From contig NC_134400.1 in assembly GCF_050003625.1 (NCBI RefSeq), forward strand, positions 46,427,096-46,491,095: 64,000 nucleotides of DNA, read 5' to 3'. The notes beneath the pieces are model-generated. The model was not told the DNA's origin and did not search any database. It saw only the letters and a list, made by a program, of their open reading frames with translations. The stretch is from Haematobia irritans. Its lineage: Eukaryota > Arthropoda > Insecta > Diptera > Muscidae. A program made the position numbers and the translations under genes. Positions 1 to 11,079 of this stretch are shown here, piece after piece; position 1 is the stretch's first letter; each line of letters begins with the position of its first letter.

Positions 1-1145
1 GTCTGTTGAAATCACGCTAACTTCCGAACGAAACAAGCTATCGACTTGAAACTTGGCACAAGTAGTTGTTATTGATGTAGGTCGGATGGTATTGCAAATG
101 GGCCATATCGGTCCACTTTTACGTATAGCCCCCATATAAACGGACCCCAAAATTTGGCTTGCGAGGCCTCTAAGAGAAGCAAATTTCATCCGATCCGGCT
201 GAAATTTGGTACATGGTGTTAGTATATGGTCTCTAACAACCATGCAAAAATTGGTCCACATCGGTCCATAATTATATATAGCCCCCATATAAACCGATCC
301 CCCGATTTGGCTTGCGAGGCCCCTAAGAGAAGCAAATTTCATCCGATCCGGCTGAAATTTGGTACATGGTGTTAGTATATGGTCTCTAACAACCATGCAA
401 AAATTGGTCCACATCGGTCCATAATTATATATAGCCCCCATATAAACCGATCCCCCGATTTGGCTTGCGAGGCCCCTAAGAGAAGCAAATTTCATCCGAT
501 CCGTCTGAAATTTGGTACATGGTGTTAGTATATGGTCTCGAACAACCGTGCAAAATTGGTCCACATCGGTTCATAATTATATATAGCCCCCATATAAACC
601 GATCCCCCGATTTGGCTTGCGAGGCCTCTAAGAGAAGCAAATTTCATCCGATATGGCTGAAATTTGGTACGTGATGTTAGTATATGGTCTCTAACAACCA
701 TGCAAAAATTGGTCCACATCGGCTCATAATTATATATAGCCCCATATAAACCGATCACCAGATTTGACCTCCGGAACCTCTTGGAAGACCAAAATTCATC
801 TGATTCAGTTGAAATTTGGTACGTGGTGTTAATATATGGCCTCAAACTCCCATGCAAAAATTGGTCCATATCGGTCCATAATTATATATAGGCCCATATA
901 AACCGATCCCCAGATTTGACCTCCAGAGCCCCTTGGAAGAGCAAAATACTTCCCATTCGGTTGAAATTTGGTACGTGATGTTAGTATATGGTATCCAACA
1001 ACCATGCAGGAATAAGAAGTTTTAAGATACCACAAACCAAGTAATTCGATTGTGGATGGCAGTCTTTCGTAGAAGTTTCTACGCAATCCATGGTGGTGGG
1101 TACATAAGATTCGGCCTGGCCGAACTTGCGGCCGTATATACTTGT
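1..1145 (+). mobile_element. Family A Helentron-like element, copy 1 (5' cut by window edge)
   Basis: The window opens inside the element at its GTCTGTTGAAATC block, just after the (GTCY)n tract. It runs through about five diverged 153-bp units and ends with the CGTAGA-AGTT-TCTACG hairpin, a mutated subterminal repeat (GGTGGTGGGTA), the TTCGGCC-T-GGCCGAA hairpin and terminal TATATACTTGT. Short open frames such as that at 525-869 on the minus strand only reflect the repeat unit being a multiple of three. DINE-1/HINE affiliation is inferred from architecture; no Rep/helicase coding is present. Confidence 0.75.
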
Positions 1146-1725
1146 TTGTCTTCACATAAAACCACGCAGTAAATCCGTATTCTCCGTCCATTCCAAGAAA
1201 CTATCAACACACGACTGACGCACAAAATGAAAATCGTGTGTACCTGCTCAATGTTTTTATAAAATTCTTTTCGCTTCAAAAAAATTAAAAATTAAATGGT
1301 CACGAAAAAATGTAAATGGTCTTTATGGCCATTTAATAGTTCTAGACATGTCTATACTTAACCTATAAAAATACTTTTTTCCTGTAAAAAAGTAAAAAAA
1401 TTGAATGGTCAGGTACATAATTTTCCCGACCATTTAATGGTCTCAAATTCTATCATTTAAATGATAGAACATGTTTGCGGTATTTGAGAACCATTCAATG
1501 CTTATTGCCACCATACATTTTTCTCCGCTCGAAAACTATTTTTACAAAGACAAAATACATGGTTTTCGCTACAATTACATACTCTAGAGAAGCATTAAAT
1601 GGATGCGGCAACCATGTCCAAACATCGTTTTTCTGTGCGTGCATGTGGTGTCATCCATAGCATTATTAGCCGTTCGGAAGAATTGACACTTATTTTTAAG
1701 AGATAGTATTTCAAAATCTCCAATG
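1146..1725. other. AT-rich segment with small palindromes, no gene seen
   Basis: No convincing coding sequence. It has several copies of the word ATTTAATGGTC in both orientations, an inverted pair GACCATT-T-AATGGTC at about 1428-1442 and a perfect 22-bp palindrome at 1448-1469 centred on TTTAAA. The end of the segment may be decayed LINE ORF2 sequence upstream of the linker region. Confidence 0.5.
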
Positions 1726-1738
1726 TTCATAACACCAA

Positions 1739-1799
1739 TGTCCACCACTGTGGTATCTCAATGGACTGCAATATCGGGCTACCACTATATAACCTAACC
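1739..1799 (+). mobile_element. Severely 5'-truncated LINE/SINE 3' tail inserted in LINE ORF2
   Basis: The segment carries TGTGGTATCTCAATGGACTG and ends in ATAACCTAACC, the 3' tail shared by the LINE at 6260-7119 and the SINE at 63203-63543. Flanking 13-mers TTCATAACACCAA (1726-1738) and TTCATACCACCAA (1800-1812) differ by one base and look like a target-site duplication. Confidence 0.7.
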
Positions 1800-2197
1800 T
1801 TCATACCACCAAGACCATATTTCCGCCAAATGTTAGGAAAGTTGATTGGAATAGGTTATAGGGAATCGTTCAATATGGAATATCGGAAATATCAGCGACA
1901 AATATGAGCACTGTGCCAAATATCGAACACGCAGTGGAGCGGATTACTAAAGCCTTCAACATATCACTGAAAGCTGCATGCCCTAGAGAAGAGCCAAGGG
2001 GAAAAAATCGACCGCCATGGTGGTGTACGGAGTTAAGTAATATAAGGAAATCCTGCAGGAAGCTCTTTAACAAAGCAAAGTCCACCAGAGCTCCTGAGGA
2101 TTGGGACAGAAGACAAATCTGAGAGGATGTAAACGAGAACTAAGAAGGGATCAGCATAACTCTTGTAATGATTACTGTAGCAGTATTGAGAATACGT

Positions 2198-2243
2198 CTG
2201 AGGCTTCCAGACTACGGTACCTTCCGTAGTCTGGAAGCCTCAG
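2198..2243. repeat. Perfect 20-bp inverted repeat, 6-nt loop
   Basis: Arms at 2198-2217 and 2224-2243 are exact reverse complements around the loop TACCTT. It lies inside the decayed LINE ORF2. One arm (GAGGCTTCCAGACTACGG) continues the expected coding sense, so the other is probably a local inverted duplication. It is not terminator-like. Confidence 0.9.
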
Positions 2244-2538
2244 AGCATCCACTAACTCAGCTCCAGGTTTCATTAATACATCGGAGGGCAATTGGACAAC
2301 GTTCAGTGAGGAGACGCTGTAGGTACTAAATAGTGGACAAACATTTTCCTGGAAATAAGACGGTTGAACCATGTTCTGGCGGTGCAACAGCGGCTCAGCG
2401 GGTATTTCCTATATAGAGGATGTATCAACTTAGCATATATTCCAGGAAAGTGGAGGGAAATAAACGACGTTTTCCGATTTCCGACCAATCAGCTCATCCT
2501 CATTTCTACTTAAGACTCTGGAGAGGATGATAGATATT

Positions 2539-3113
2539 ATTATTTTAGAACTAGCGTCGCACAGTGGAGCAAAGATCGCAAAAAAATGGAGATTAATTAA
2601 ACTACTTATCTGATTTTAAAAATTCGTTCACTATCTATTATAATGCTATGTTATCACTGAGTGACGTAGGCTACACATCTTTTGGAAAAGTGGGAGGTGC
2701 CACTCCCACAATTAAAAATAGCTCTAGCGGCCATAGTAATAGGTTTATTGTCATGAAACTTTCCCAATGTTGTACTGTTGATCTGGTAATAGTCCTTGGC
2801 TATACTTGGTTATGATTGAGCATGGCACCTCCCAAACCTATCCACTGTTGGCTTGCTCATAGTCCTTGGCTACACTTGTTTATGATTGGACGCGGCACCG
2901 CCCATTCAAACTTGGAATAGATATATCTCATGAACTATCAGAGGTATGAATATGAGATTTGGTAACTATACATGTTGATCGTAAAGTATGAATTATATCC
3001 AAGGTGGAATAGGGCGGTGTCACGCCCCCTTTTAGACAATGTTCTGGCTCCGTCGGATTTTTTTTTTTTTGGGAAATATTAATACAATTTTCACTTAGTA
3101 ATCAATTCATTTG
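2539..3113. other. Noncoding stretch between LINE remnant and family A copy
   Basis: No gene recognised. A phrase TAGTCCTTGGCTA.ACTTG followed by TATGATTG occurs twice (about 2789-2815 and 2859-2886), a degenerate direct repeat of about 70 bp. The segment ends in a T-rich run before the family A 5' end. Confidence 0.4.
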
Positions 3114-4959
3114 TATACCCTCCACCATAGGATGGGGGGTATTTTAACTTTGTCATTCCGTTTGTAACACATCGAAATATTGCTCTAAGACCCCATAAAG
3201 TATATATATTCTGGGTCGTGGTGAAATTCTGAGTCGATCTGAGCATGTCCGTCCGTCCGTCTGTTGAAATCACGCTAACTTCCGAACGAAACAAGCTATC
3301 GACTTGAAACTTGGCACAACTAGTTGTTATTGATGTAGGTCGGATGGTATTGCAAATGGGCCATATCGGTCCACTTTTACGTATAGCCCCCATATCAACG
3401 TACCCCCAAATTTGGCTTGCGATTGCTCTAAGAGAAGCAAATTTCATCCGATCCGGCTGAAATTTGGTACATGGTGTTAGTATATGGTCTCTAAAAACCA
3501 TGCAAAAATTGGTCCATATCGGTCCATAATTACATATAGCCCCCAAATAAACCGATCCCCCGATTTGGCTTACAGAGCCTCTAAGAGAACCAAATTTCAT
3601 CCGATCCGGCTGAAATTTGGTACATGGTGTTAGTATATGGTCTCTAACAACCATGCAAAAATTGGTCCACATCGGTCCATAATTATATATAGCCCCCATA
3701 TAAACCGATCACCAGATTTGACCTCCGGAGCCTCTTGGAACACCAAAATGCATCTGATTCAGTTGAAATTTGGTACGTGATGTTAATATATGGTATTCAA
3801 CAACCATGCAGGAATTGGTTCATATCAGTCCATAATTATATATAGCCTCCATATAAACCGATCCCCAGATTTGACCTCCGGTGCCTTTTGGAGAAGCAAA
3901 ATTCATCCGATCTGGTTTAAATTTGGTACGTGGTGGTAGTATATTGTCTCTAACAACCATGCCAAAATTGGTCCATATCGGTCTATAATTATATATAGCC
4001 CCCATATAAACCGATCCCCCGATTTGGCTTGGGGAGCCTCTAAGAGAAGCAAATTTCATCCGATCCGGCTGAAATTTGGTACATGGTGTTAGTATATGGT
4101 CTCTAACAACCATGCAAAAATTGGTCCACATCGGTCCATAATTATATATAGCCCCCATATAAACCGATCACCAGATTTGACCTCCGGAGCCTCTTGGAAC
4201 ACCAAAATGCATCTGATTCAGTTGAAATTTGGTACGTGATGTTAATATATGGTATTCAACAACCATGCAGGAATTGGTTCATATCAGTCCATAATTATAT
4301 ATAGCCTCCATATAAACCGATCCCCAGATTTGACCTCCGGTGCCTTTTGGAGAAGCAAAATTCATCCGATCTGGTTTAAATTTGGTACGTGGTGGTAGTA
4401 TATGATATTTAACAACCATGCCAAAAGTGGTCCATATCAGTCCGTAATCAAATATAGCCCCCATATAAACCGATCCCGAGATTTGGTTTTGGAGCCACTT
4501 GAAGGAGCAAATTTCATCCGAGTCAATTGAAATTTGGTACATTGTGCTAGTATATGACCGTTAACAACCATGTCTAACTAGGTCCATATCGGTCTATAGT
4601 TATATATAGCCCTCAGATAAATCGATCCGCAATCACACACAAATTGGTCCATATCAAGTTCATAATTTTATGTAGCCCCCATATAAGCGACCCCCATTTT
4701 TCAATTCTGGGTCTCTACCGTGCAAAAGTCCATATCGATTCGTAATTATTTGTAGACTTACCTATACATACCTTTTTTGTATATATATATCACGTATGGA
4801 CTAACTCACAATTTAGAAAACGATGTTAAGAAGTTTTAAGATAACACAACCCAAGAAATTCCATTATGGATGACAGTCTTTCGTAGAAGTTTCTACGCAA
4901 TCCATGATGGAGGGTACATAAGCTTCGGCCTGGCCAAACTTACGGCCGTATATACTTGT
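3114..4959 (+). mobile_element. Family A element, copy 2 (near full length)
   Basis: Starts TATACCCTCCACCATAGG, then the block ending in GTCCGTCCGTCCGTCTG at about 3245-3262, then about eight 153-bp units. Ends with TTTCTACGCAATCCATGATGG, GGCCTGGCC and TATATACTTGT. The 5' subterminal repeat is the CCACCAT type while the 3' is ATGATGG, so the ends are mixed between subfamilies. The 202-aa minus-strand open frame at 3091-3699 falls in the repeats and is not called as a gene. Confidence 0.8.
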
Positions 4960-6149
4960 TATTGTAATAACGTTGACGAAAGGGGGATTGTTGTATCATA
5001 TATGTAACTAAATTCGGGACCCAAAGCAGATATTAAAATTGTTATAAAAATAGCTTGTTTCTTCATATCTACAAAGTAGGAAAAAAGTTTATACATATCG
5101 TTTTTATATATATCGTTTTATATTATAAGACATATGTTTCTGACCTGCTATTTTAAAATATATGTCCAAAGTCATCAAAGTCCAATGCATTGTCATCCAT
5201 ATAATCATAGTCGTCATCTGTTTCAAGATTTGTGCCTTCTGGTGTCACGTTCGTCAAAACTGAAGGCGAAACAAGTAGATCTACCACTGATTTTGGAAGT
5301 TGGTGGATTTTTTTTTTTTTTGCAATTTTGATTTACCAGATAGGATTGGATTTTAACTAAGTAAGAACCTATTTAATATGTCTAGATGGCAATCTTCTCG
5401 ACTACATTTGCGAGAAAAATGTTCTCTGTAATTCTTAAAATCTTTGTTTCGGGCAACCCAGGAACCCAATTACAAGTTTTACATCTTTTTCAAAACGTTT
5501 GACGCTTTCACATTTCAATACACAACACATAACGCACAATAACAAATACTCTTATCATTGTAACACACAGTTACTAACGATATATAAAAACAACAATTAT
5601 AACAAAGAAAGCGAAGAAATAACTAACAAAAGACAAAAACTGGTGTTTTTGCCTGAGTGATTATTTTCACAGTTAATTTAATAAAAAAAAATTCGCGCAA
5701 AAACGCGCAACATTTTATTACTTAATATGAAAGAACTGTAGTTTATCAAAACAATTATATTCTAACGCCAAGTGAACCATTCATATTTAAATATCCAAAA
5801 ATATTTTGAAAATAGCCAAAATTTAGACACATTTTAAAATATTTTTTCAAAATATTTATACACAATTTTTGTTTACACAATTTTTGTAGAACAACGCTAA
5901 AATACCTGAGGTTGGAGGTCCATAGTGAAAATATAACTTTTGGCTTGCGAAAGCTCCGAAGTATACCGAATTTAAAAAAAACACTACTTTGCGCGAATAG
6001 CTCAAAAATTACTTAACTTTAACACAATGCAGCTTGACAAGTAAACAACATATGACATTGAAATTTTCAGTAGTGATGTAGAATTTTATATACTCGTACT
6101 TTAATCGGATACTAAGTATTTTTCAAAGAAAAATCATTTTTGCGATTTC
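4960..6149. other. AT-rich intergenic DNA, nothing recognised
   Basis: No open frame with recognisable protein sequence. Homopolymer runs (T12 near 5310) and general AT richness only. It separates family A copy 2 from the LINE cluster. Confidence 0.4.
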
Positions 6150-6259
6150 GCCCCTCTGTGCGTCGATTCAAGTTTGCTCACGAATCGACAGCATGCATAC
6201 TCGAACGGCAGGTCTACTGAGACCGCATTGCATGAACTAGTCAGCTTTATTGAAAGCTC
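6150..6259 (+). pseudogene. LINE ORF2 reverse transcriptase, first segment (host copy B)
   Basis: The frame reads LLTNRQHAYSNGRSTETALH followed by ELVSFIES. This is the conserved QHAY..G.STETALHE stretch between RT blocks of Jockey/R1/LOA-type LINEs. It is interrupted at about 6259 by another LINE. The sequence resumes at 7120 with ILERSLSVNEYTIVVFLDIA, so the two pieces join across the insertion. Sequence upstream of about 6150 is AT-rich and unrelated, so this copy is probably 5'-truncated. Confidence 0.75.
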
Positions 6260-7119
6260 TTCATTTCTGCATTCAACCGTCGAACGGAGCGGACGTGTTT
6301 TTTAAAAGCGGATAAACTCATCGTAATAGGTACCTACTTAGAATTTCAAGTGTGGTGGGATATTAATCCACCATGCAGCGAAATTCAAAGCCATCGACTG
6401 GGTTGCTAACTTCAGGGCCCAGTGGACGGGTATCGACTGGAGTTATAAATCTGGATAATGACCAAGAGTTAGGCCCAATTAGTCGACCCGTAGACGGGTC
6501 GACAGTTGGCGACTCTCTGACATGTCGAACTTTTTCTAAGGTAACGACATCAAAAGGAGGTAATCCCTCACGAAAGAGATTCAAGGAACGCAGAAATGCT
6601 TTGTTTATCCTAAAGAAGTTAGGATCAGTCGACCCAAGCACGCTGTCGGCCAAACAAAGCGATTCCTTAAAATGGGCTCCAGGAATTCTTGAGGTTGGAA
6701 AAAGGGAACGATCGCCGGATGAGCTGCCATCCTCCAAATGGGATCAGAGATCGTTTGCCTCAGTTGCTAAAGACAGCCTTGTGATGGCTATCATTAATAA
6801 AGGAGCATTGATGCGGAGGAAAATGAATCAATTCAACCCCTCTTGTGTGAGTATCCTGCATATTGTGTAAAGCGCAAGCAACTTTTAGGAGCACATAGCT
6901 TCAGATTACTGGCGGATCTGGAAAACGTTAACTTAAGCAGTCTGCTAATGTTTTTGGAACAATCTGGTTGGTTCAACAAAGAAAAATAATCAAGAAGTTT
7001 CAGCGGTTAAAACTAGAAGTGCCCATATGAAATAGGTACTTTTAGTTAATGTGGTATCACAATGGACTGAATAGTCTAAGTGAGCCTGCATTTTAATCGG
7101 GCTGTCACTATAACTTAAC
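6260..7119 (+). mobile_element. Internally deleted LINE (copy A) inserted in LINE copy B
   Basis: This short LINE keeps a GC-richer 5' leader, an ORF1-like start, the ORF2 C-terminus and a complete-looking 3' UTR (about 6990-7119) ending ATAACTTAAC. The middle, including the whole RT, is missing. Flanks TTGAAAGCTC (6250-6259) and CTTGAAAGGTC (7123-7133) resemble a degraded target-site duplication. The 3' UTR word GTGGTATCACAATGGACTG recurs in the SINE at 63203-63543 and the tail at 51091-51215. Confidence 0.7.
6373..6989 (+). pseudogene. LINE ORF1 start fused by deletion to ORF2 C-terminus
   Basis: From the ATG at 6373 the frame stays open to 6870. It is Ser/Thr/basic-rich and contains a KRERSPDELPSSKWDQRSFA stretch followed by SVAKDSLVMAIINKG, like the N-terminal part of ORF1 in Jockey/LOA-type LINEs. 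After a junction near 6830 the continuing sense lies in another frame: EYPAYCVKRKQLLGAHSFRL through SGWFNKEK, stop at 6987-6989. That resembles the distal ORF2 of such elements. The structure is therefore a deletion fusion with a frameshift, not a gene. No zinc-knuckle repeats or RT motifs are present here. Confidence 0.6.
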
Positions 7120-7262
7120 ATTCTTGAAAGGTCACTATCTGTCAATGAATACACAATCGTGGTGTTTCTAGACATCGCAAATGCATTCAATAACGTCCAT
7201 CCGAGCTCGATATTAAATGGACTGACAACTCTGAATGTGGATCCAGGTATACTTAGGCTGTT
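7120..7262 (+). pseudogene. LINE ORF2 reverse transcriptase, second segment (motif A)
   Basis: The frame from 7120 reads ILERSLSVNEYTIVVFLDIA, then NAFNNVHPSSILNGLTTL and VDPGILRLL. FLDI..AFNNV is RT motif A, containing the first catalytic aspartate. The segment is cut at the TA at 7262-7263 by the DD37E transposon and resumes at about 8583. It is the same ORF as 6150-6259. Inactive because of the insertions. Confidence 0.8.
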
Positions 7263-7263
7263 A

Positions 7264-8582
7264 AAGGGTGATACGGTCAAAATTTGGTCAAGGGAAAACG
7301 CGTGTAAATCGGTGAAATCGTTTATTTAAAAAATCAAATTAAATTTCTTTTTCAAGTTCAATTAGTATAAAATTCAGGAAAATATTCAGTTAGGCTTTCG
7401 CTTTTCCAAATCCGAATTGCCGGCCCTACGCTTGACACCTGCCATCAGATTTTGTACAGCCACATTGTCCACCTTCTTCGCCGCAGAAAGCCAGTTTGCC
7501 TTGAACTGCTGCTCGTCCTTAGCAGTTTTTGTGGTCTTCTTTAGGTTCCGCTTGACAATAGCCCAGTATTTCTCAATTGGGCGGAGCTCTGGCGTGTTGG
7601 GAGGGTTCTTGTCCTTGGGAACCACCTGCACGTTGTTGGCGGCGTACCACTCCATGGCCTTTTTACCGTAATGGCAAGATGACAAATCCGGCCAAAACAG
7701 TACGGAACAACCGTGTTTCTTCAGGAAAAGCAGCAGACATTTATTCAAACACTCTTTCACGTAAATTTCTTGGTTGACAGTCCCGGAAGCTATGAAAATG
7801 CTGCTTTTCAAGCCACAGGTACAGATGGCTTGCCAAACCAGATATTTCTTCGCGAACTTTGACAGTTTTATGTTCTTGAAAATATCTGCTACCTTTCCCC
7901 TTCCTTTTGCCGTATAAAACTCCTGTCCCGGAAGCTGCTTGTAGTCGGCTTTGACGTAGGTTTCGTCGTCCATTACCACGCAGTCAAACTTCGTCAGCAT
8001 CGTCGTGTACAGCCTCCGGGTTCGCGCTTTGGCCGTCGTATTTTGTTTATCATCGCGATTTGGAGTCACTACCTTCTTGTAAGTCGATAGTCCGGCTCGT
8101 GTTTTGGCTCGATGCACGGTTGTAGACGATACACCCAGCTTATTTGCACCATCTCGGAGAGAGAGGTTAGGGTTTCGCTTGAAACTACCGGCTCAGCGGC
8201 TTCCGGTTTTCGTCTCAGCGGCTTCCGGTTTTCGATTTCCCCCCGATCCAGACTTCCTGGCTGTCGACAAACGTTCCCCAAACACTTTAATTACATTTTT
8301 TGATTTGGTTGCATTGGTTGATTTGGCAACTTTTAGCGATTTTGCCAGCTTTGCGTGCGAGTAGCTCGGATTTTCGCGATGCGCGAGCAAAATTTTGATA
8401 CGCTGCTCTTCTTGCTTGTACGGCATTTTGAAAACTGAAGAGTAAATTCCAAAATCAAAATAGGAGCAACATTCTACACACACACACACATCTTCAAAAT
8501 GAGGGATGTTCAGGTTTTTTAAATGCAAAATTGAAAGAAATACGTCAAGTTTATATTGAGCAAATTTTGACAGTATCACCTT
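7264..8582 (-). mobile_element. DD37E Tc1/mariner-type transposon, copy 1 (1.3 kb)
   Basis: Terminal inverted repeats start AAGGGTGATACGGTCAAAAT on the left; the right end reads TTTTGACAGTATCACCTT. The left flank is TA; the right flank is TT, so the target duplication is degraded. The element has inserted in the LINE RT between motif A and motif B. A second copy at 44243-45456 has the same ends with intact TA duplications. Confidence 0.85.
7386..8426 (-). pseudogene. DD37E (ITmD37E-like) transposase, copy 1, frameshifted
   Basis: The transposase reads right to left from MPYKQEEQRIKILLAHREN (ATG at 8426). That start is chosen because copy 2 has the same one. An N-terminal helix-turn-helix region (YSHAKLAKSLKVAKST) is followed by the catalytic core: first Asp in VVMDDETYVK, second in FWPDLSSCHYG, Glu in ELRPIEKYWA. 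There are 37 residues between the second Asp and the Glu, hence DD37E. The full C-terminus ending DLEKRKPN is kept. Defects: a four-residue insertion near KSTNATKSKN, and a short tandem duplication of GGCTTCCGGTTTTCG around 8197-8238 that causes a frameshift and stop at 8193. The reading frame resumes below 8117. All three catalytic residues are intact but the ORF is broken. DD37E elements are known from mosquitoes; membership here is inferred from the spacing. Confidence 0.85.
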
Positions 8583-8895
8583 TTCGACGAACTTTTAATG
8601 GGGAGACGTATTTCAGCCACACTAGGACAAGCAAACATACAAAGGTATGCCAATAGAGGCACTCCCCAAGGAGGGGCCCTACCTCCACTTCTTTAGAATG
8701 TTGCTATAAACACCTTCTGGTTTCCCTAGAAAAAGAAAGAATAAAAGTGGTGGCATACGCAGATGATGTGGCTGTAGCAGTCAGGGGAAAATTCCCATCC
8801 ACAATCAGAGATATTATACAGAGAGCTCTCTGGATAACTGAGAAATGTGCGAAAGAGACTGGTCTTGGGGTAAATCCTGGAAAGACAGAACTAGC
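8583..8895 (+). pseudogene. LINE ORF2 reverse transcriptase, third segment (motifs B and C)
   Basis: After the transposon the frame continues GRRISATLGQANIQRYANRG, then TPQGGALPPLL (RT motif B). After a frameshift it reads KERIKVVAYADDVAVAVRGK (motif C, YADD) and GLGVNPGKTELA. These are the expected blocks following 7120-7262, so one RT ORF has been split into three pieces. It ends at about 8895, where a fragment of a family A 5' end begins. The YADD catalytic pair is preserved, but stop codons and frameshifts disable the ORF. Confidence 0.85.
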
Positions 8896-8918
8896 CTATA
8901 TGTACATTATGAGGTTTG

Positions 8919-8990
8919 TGAGCAATATTTCAATATATTACCAACGAAATGACAAAGTTAGTATATCCCCATCCTATGGTGGAGGGTACA
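8919..8990 (-). mobile_element. Family A 5'-end fragment
   Basis: Reverse complement of the first 70 bp of family A: ends ATCCTATGGTGGAGGGTAC, with ACGAAATGACAAAGTTAGTA before it. It lacks the (GTCY)n block and everything downstream. Confidence 0.8.
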
Positions 8991-11079
8991 AAAATTATTG
9001 ATATTTTTTTCTATTTAGTCGCAGAATTGTAAATATTCTTCGAGCTCATTCCTCGACTTTATTCAAAAATTCTTATTTCCTTATAGTCTTTATACCTTCG
9101 TCTAAGGAGTTGCTGTAAGCTATTACTAATCCAATTTCAAAAGTCCTCCTTACTAAAGTAGTTCATTAATGCCAGACTTTTAGAATTTCCCCAAAAGAAT
9201 TTAAAAAATTATCATTCATTTATTAGACACTAAAACCACACCATAATCTAAAATACTATTCAGACTCTATTTTTTCTTCATTACGTATCATTATTCATAA
9301 CATTAAAACTATGTTTATTTTCTAATAAAGAGAGCGAGTGAGCGAGAGAGAGATAGAGCATCCTCTTAAGAAATTCCGTGTCATTGTATTCATGGGTTTA
9401 ATTTTAACTTTCCTATCATGGTGATGGCAGTCTGAAAATGTATCCTTGAGTTTTAAGACACAATGCAGCACTTAAGAGTATAGTGCCATGCTATGGCAGT
9501 AAAGACGAACAAGTAAGCACTAAAGTTATCTGGTGTATGTGTATGTGTGTGGCGGGGGTGTATGTGCAAGTCGTAGTTTCCATGTTACTGATGCCACAGG
9601 AAATGCATTTTTGTTGCAGCTTTAAAGCCACAACACTTAACACGAATACTTTTTTTGTGTTACTGAACTTAGTCAAGGAAAAACCCCCAATTCCGGAAGT
9701 ATAATGTAAGCATGTCTCAGTCTCCATCCCCCTCTCCACTAACATGTGAAAATTTTATTCATTGTTCGCTTAAAGAGTTTGTAACAATTTTCCACTTAAA
9801 CATGCCAGCATGGTGAGGTTATACGATTTGTGTTTCTTTTTTCTCTTTTCTTTCGTTTGTCATCTTTTGTTCAAGGCAGTCTTAAAGTTTTAGCCTTCCT
9901 GTTGAAGCACTAAGAGCGATTATTTTCTTTAAAAGTTCGAAAAGAATGTTGGCCAAAACAAACAAAAACCAAGTTTGCAACGTATTTCGTGGGTGTATAA
10001 TGGCAACTCATATTAGAATTATTATCACCGAGAAGGGCGGAGCACGTTTTAAGGATAGGGAAAGCAAAGGAACCTGTAAATTAATCCAGAGAAGGCGGAC
10101 CCATGGTGGTCCACCTGAAAGACTAATGGAGATTTGGATTGGGAAAAACATTCTCGAAATTGATTGCAAAATATGGAGGACACTGTCATAGATTTTGGAT
10201 CCTGCAACCATATTTAAAAAATATACCCCTGTAAGGACAATCCCTTTTTTTGCCTAGCCCTTCACCACTGAATATATGACATATTTACCAACAAAAATTG
10301 AGAGCAGCTGTATTTTGGTTTCAAATAACCTCTTATAAATTATGTTCTCGATTTCATAGACATTCAACATATGCAAAAATTACCCATTAGGTATTTAAAA
10401 TGAGACATATGAGCATCACCAACACATTGAAGGAAATTTGTGTAAGTGTATGTGGTGTATGTTGTTTATGTATATGGAACATATCAGTCTGTTGGAAAAA
10501 TTCCCACATCACAAAACTCATTCAATTTCTAGCATAATCCGGCCGCAATCGGATGTTTGTGTCACATAATTTGTGTGAATGTTTAGAATGTTGTCATGAG
10601 AGCTTCTCTTCACTACCACTAGTCAACATTCCATGGCATAGAAATGCAATCACAACTCATGCATCAAATAACATAACCACAAATACTATCAACATACATA
10701 CCAATGTCATATATATGCCATGATATTCTCTATTGTGGGGTAGCCACGTCGATATGTATATATGGGTGTATGTGTGTGTCCCTATGCCTACGTAAATAAT
10801 GTCAAATCAGCTTTTTATTTGTGAATTTTATACAATTTCACCACATCATCACAAAACCAGCAGCAACAAGAATAACAAAAAATGTATTTATATGATGGCT
10901 ACATTTGTTTGTTGAATAGTCAAAATAAAATTGAATACTAAATAAATACTGGTAAGCAGACAAAGGTTAGAGAAAATTAATTACAAGCCACGAAATTCAA
11001 ATGAATTTTTTCATTAAATCTAGAATTTAATTTCATTTAAATAAACTGACAAACGAGAGCAAATGAAAATTTTCACACA
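8991..11079. other. Two kb of AT-rich DNA without recognisable genes or repeats
   Basis: Probably unique intergenic DNA. There is a GA-rich simple stretch near 9330-9358 and short GTATGTGTATGTGTGTG tracts near 9533 and 10445. Open frames such as 9946-10191 (81 aa) have no family resemblance I can recognise and no supporting splice or codon signals. Confidence 0.4.

Larger units (their letters stand above)
1690..2538 (+). pseudogene. Non-LTR retrotransposon ORF2 fragment (linker to start of RT)
   Basis: From 1811 one frame reads RKVDWNRL, then after one stop codon NMSTVPNIEHAVERITKAF, then RPPWWCTELSNIRKSCRKLF. This is the linker between endonuclease and reverse transcriptase seen in Jockey/R1/LOA-type LINEs (PPWW followed by L..R....KLFN.AK). 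After frameshifts, 2476-2538 reads DFRPISSSSFLLKTLERMID, the first RT block (FRPIS). It is broken by stops, by a LINE-tail insertion at 1739-1799 and by a 46-bp hairpin at 2198-2243. The clade is uncertain. It belongs to the same broad type as the fragments at 6150-8895. It cannot encode an active enzyme. Confidence 0.75.

Noticed and set aside
3091..3699. 202-codon minus-strand open frame
   Set aside because: Falls entirely within family A 5' block and tandem units; no protein family resemblance.
9946..10191. 81-codon open frame in the otherwise empty 9-11 kb region
   Set aside because: No recognisable family, no splice signals and no similarity to repeats; length is within chance expectation.
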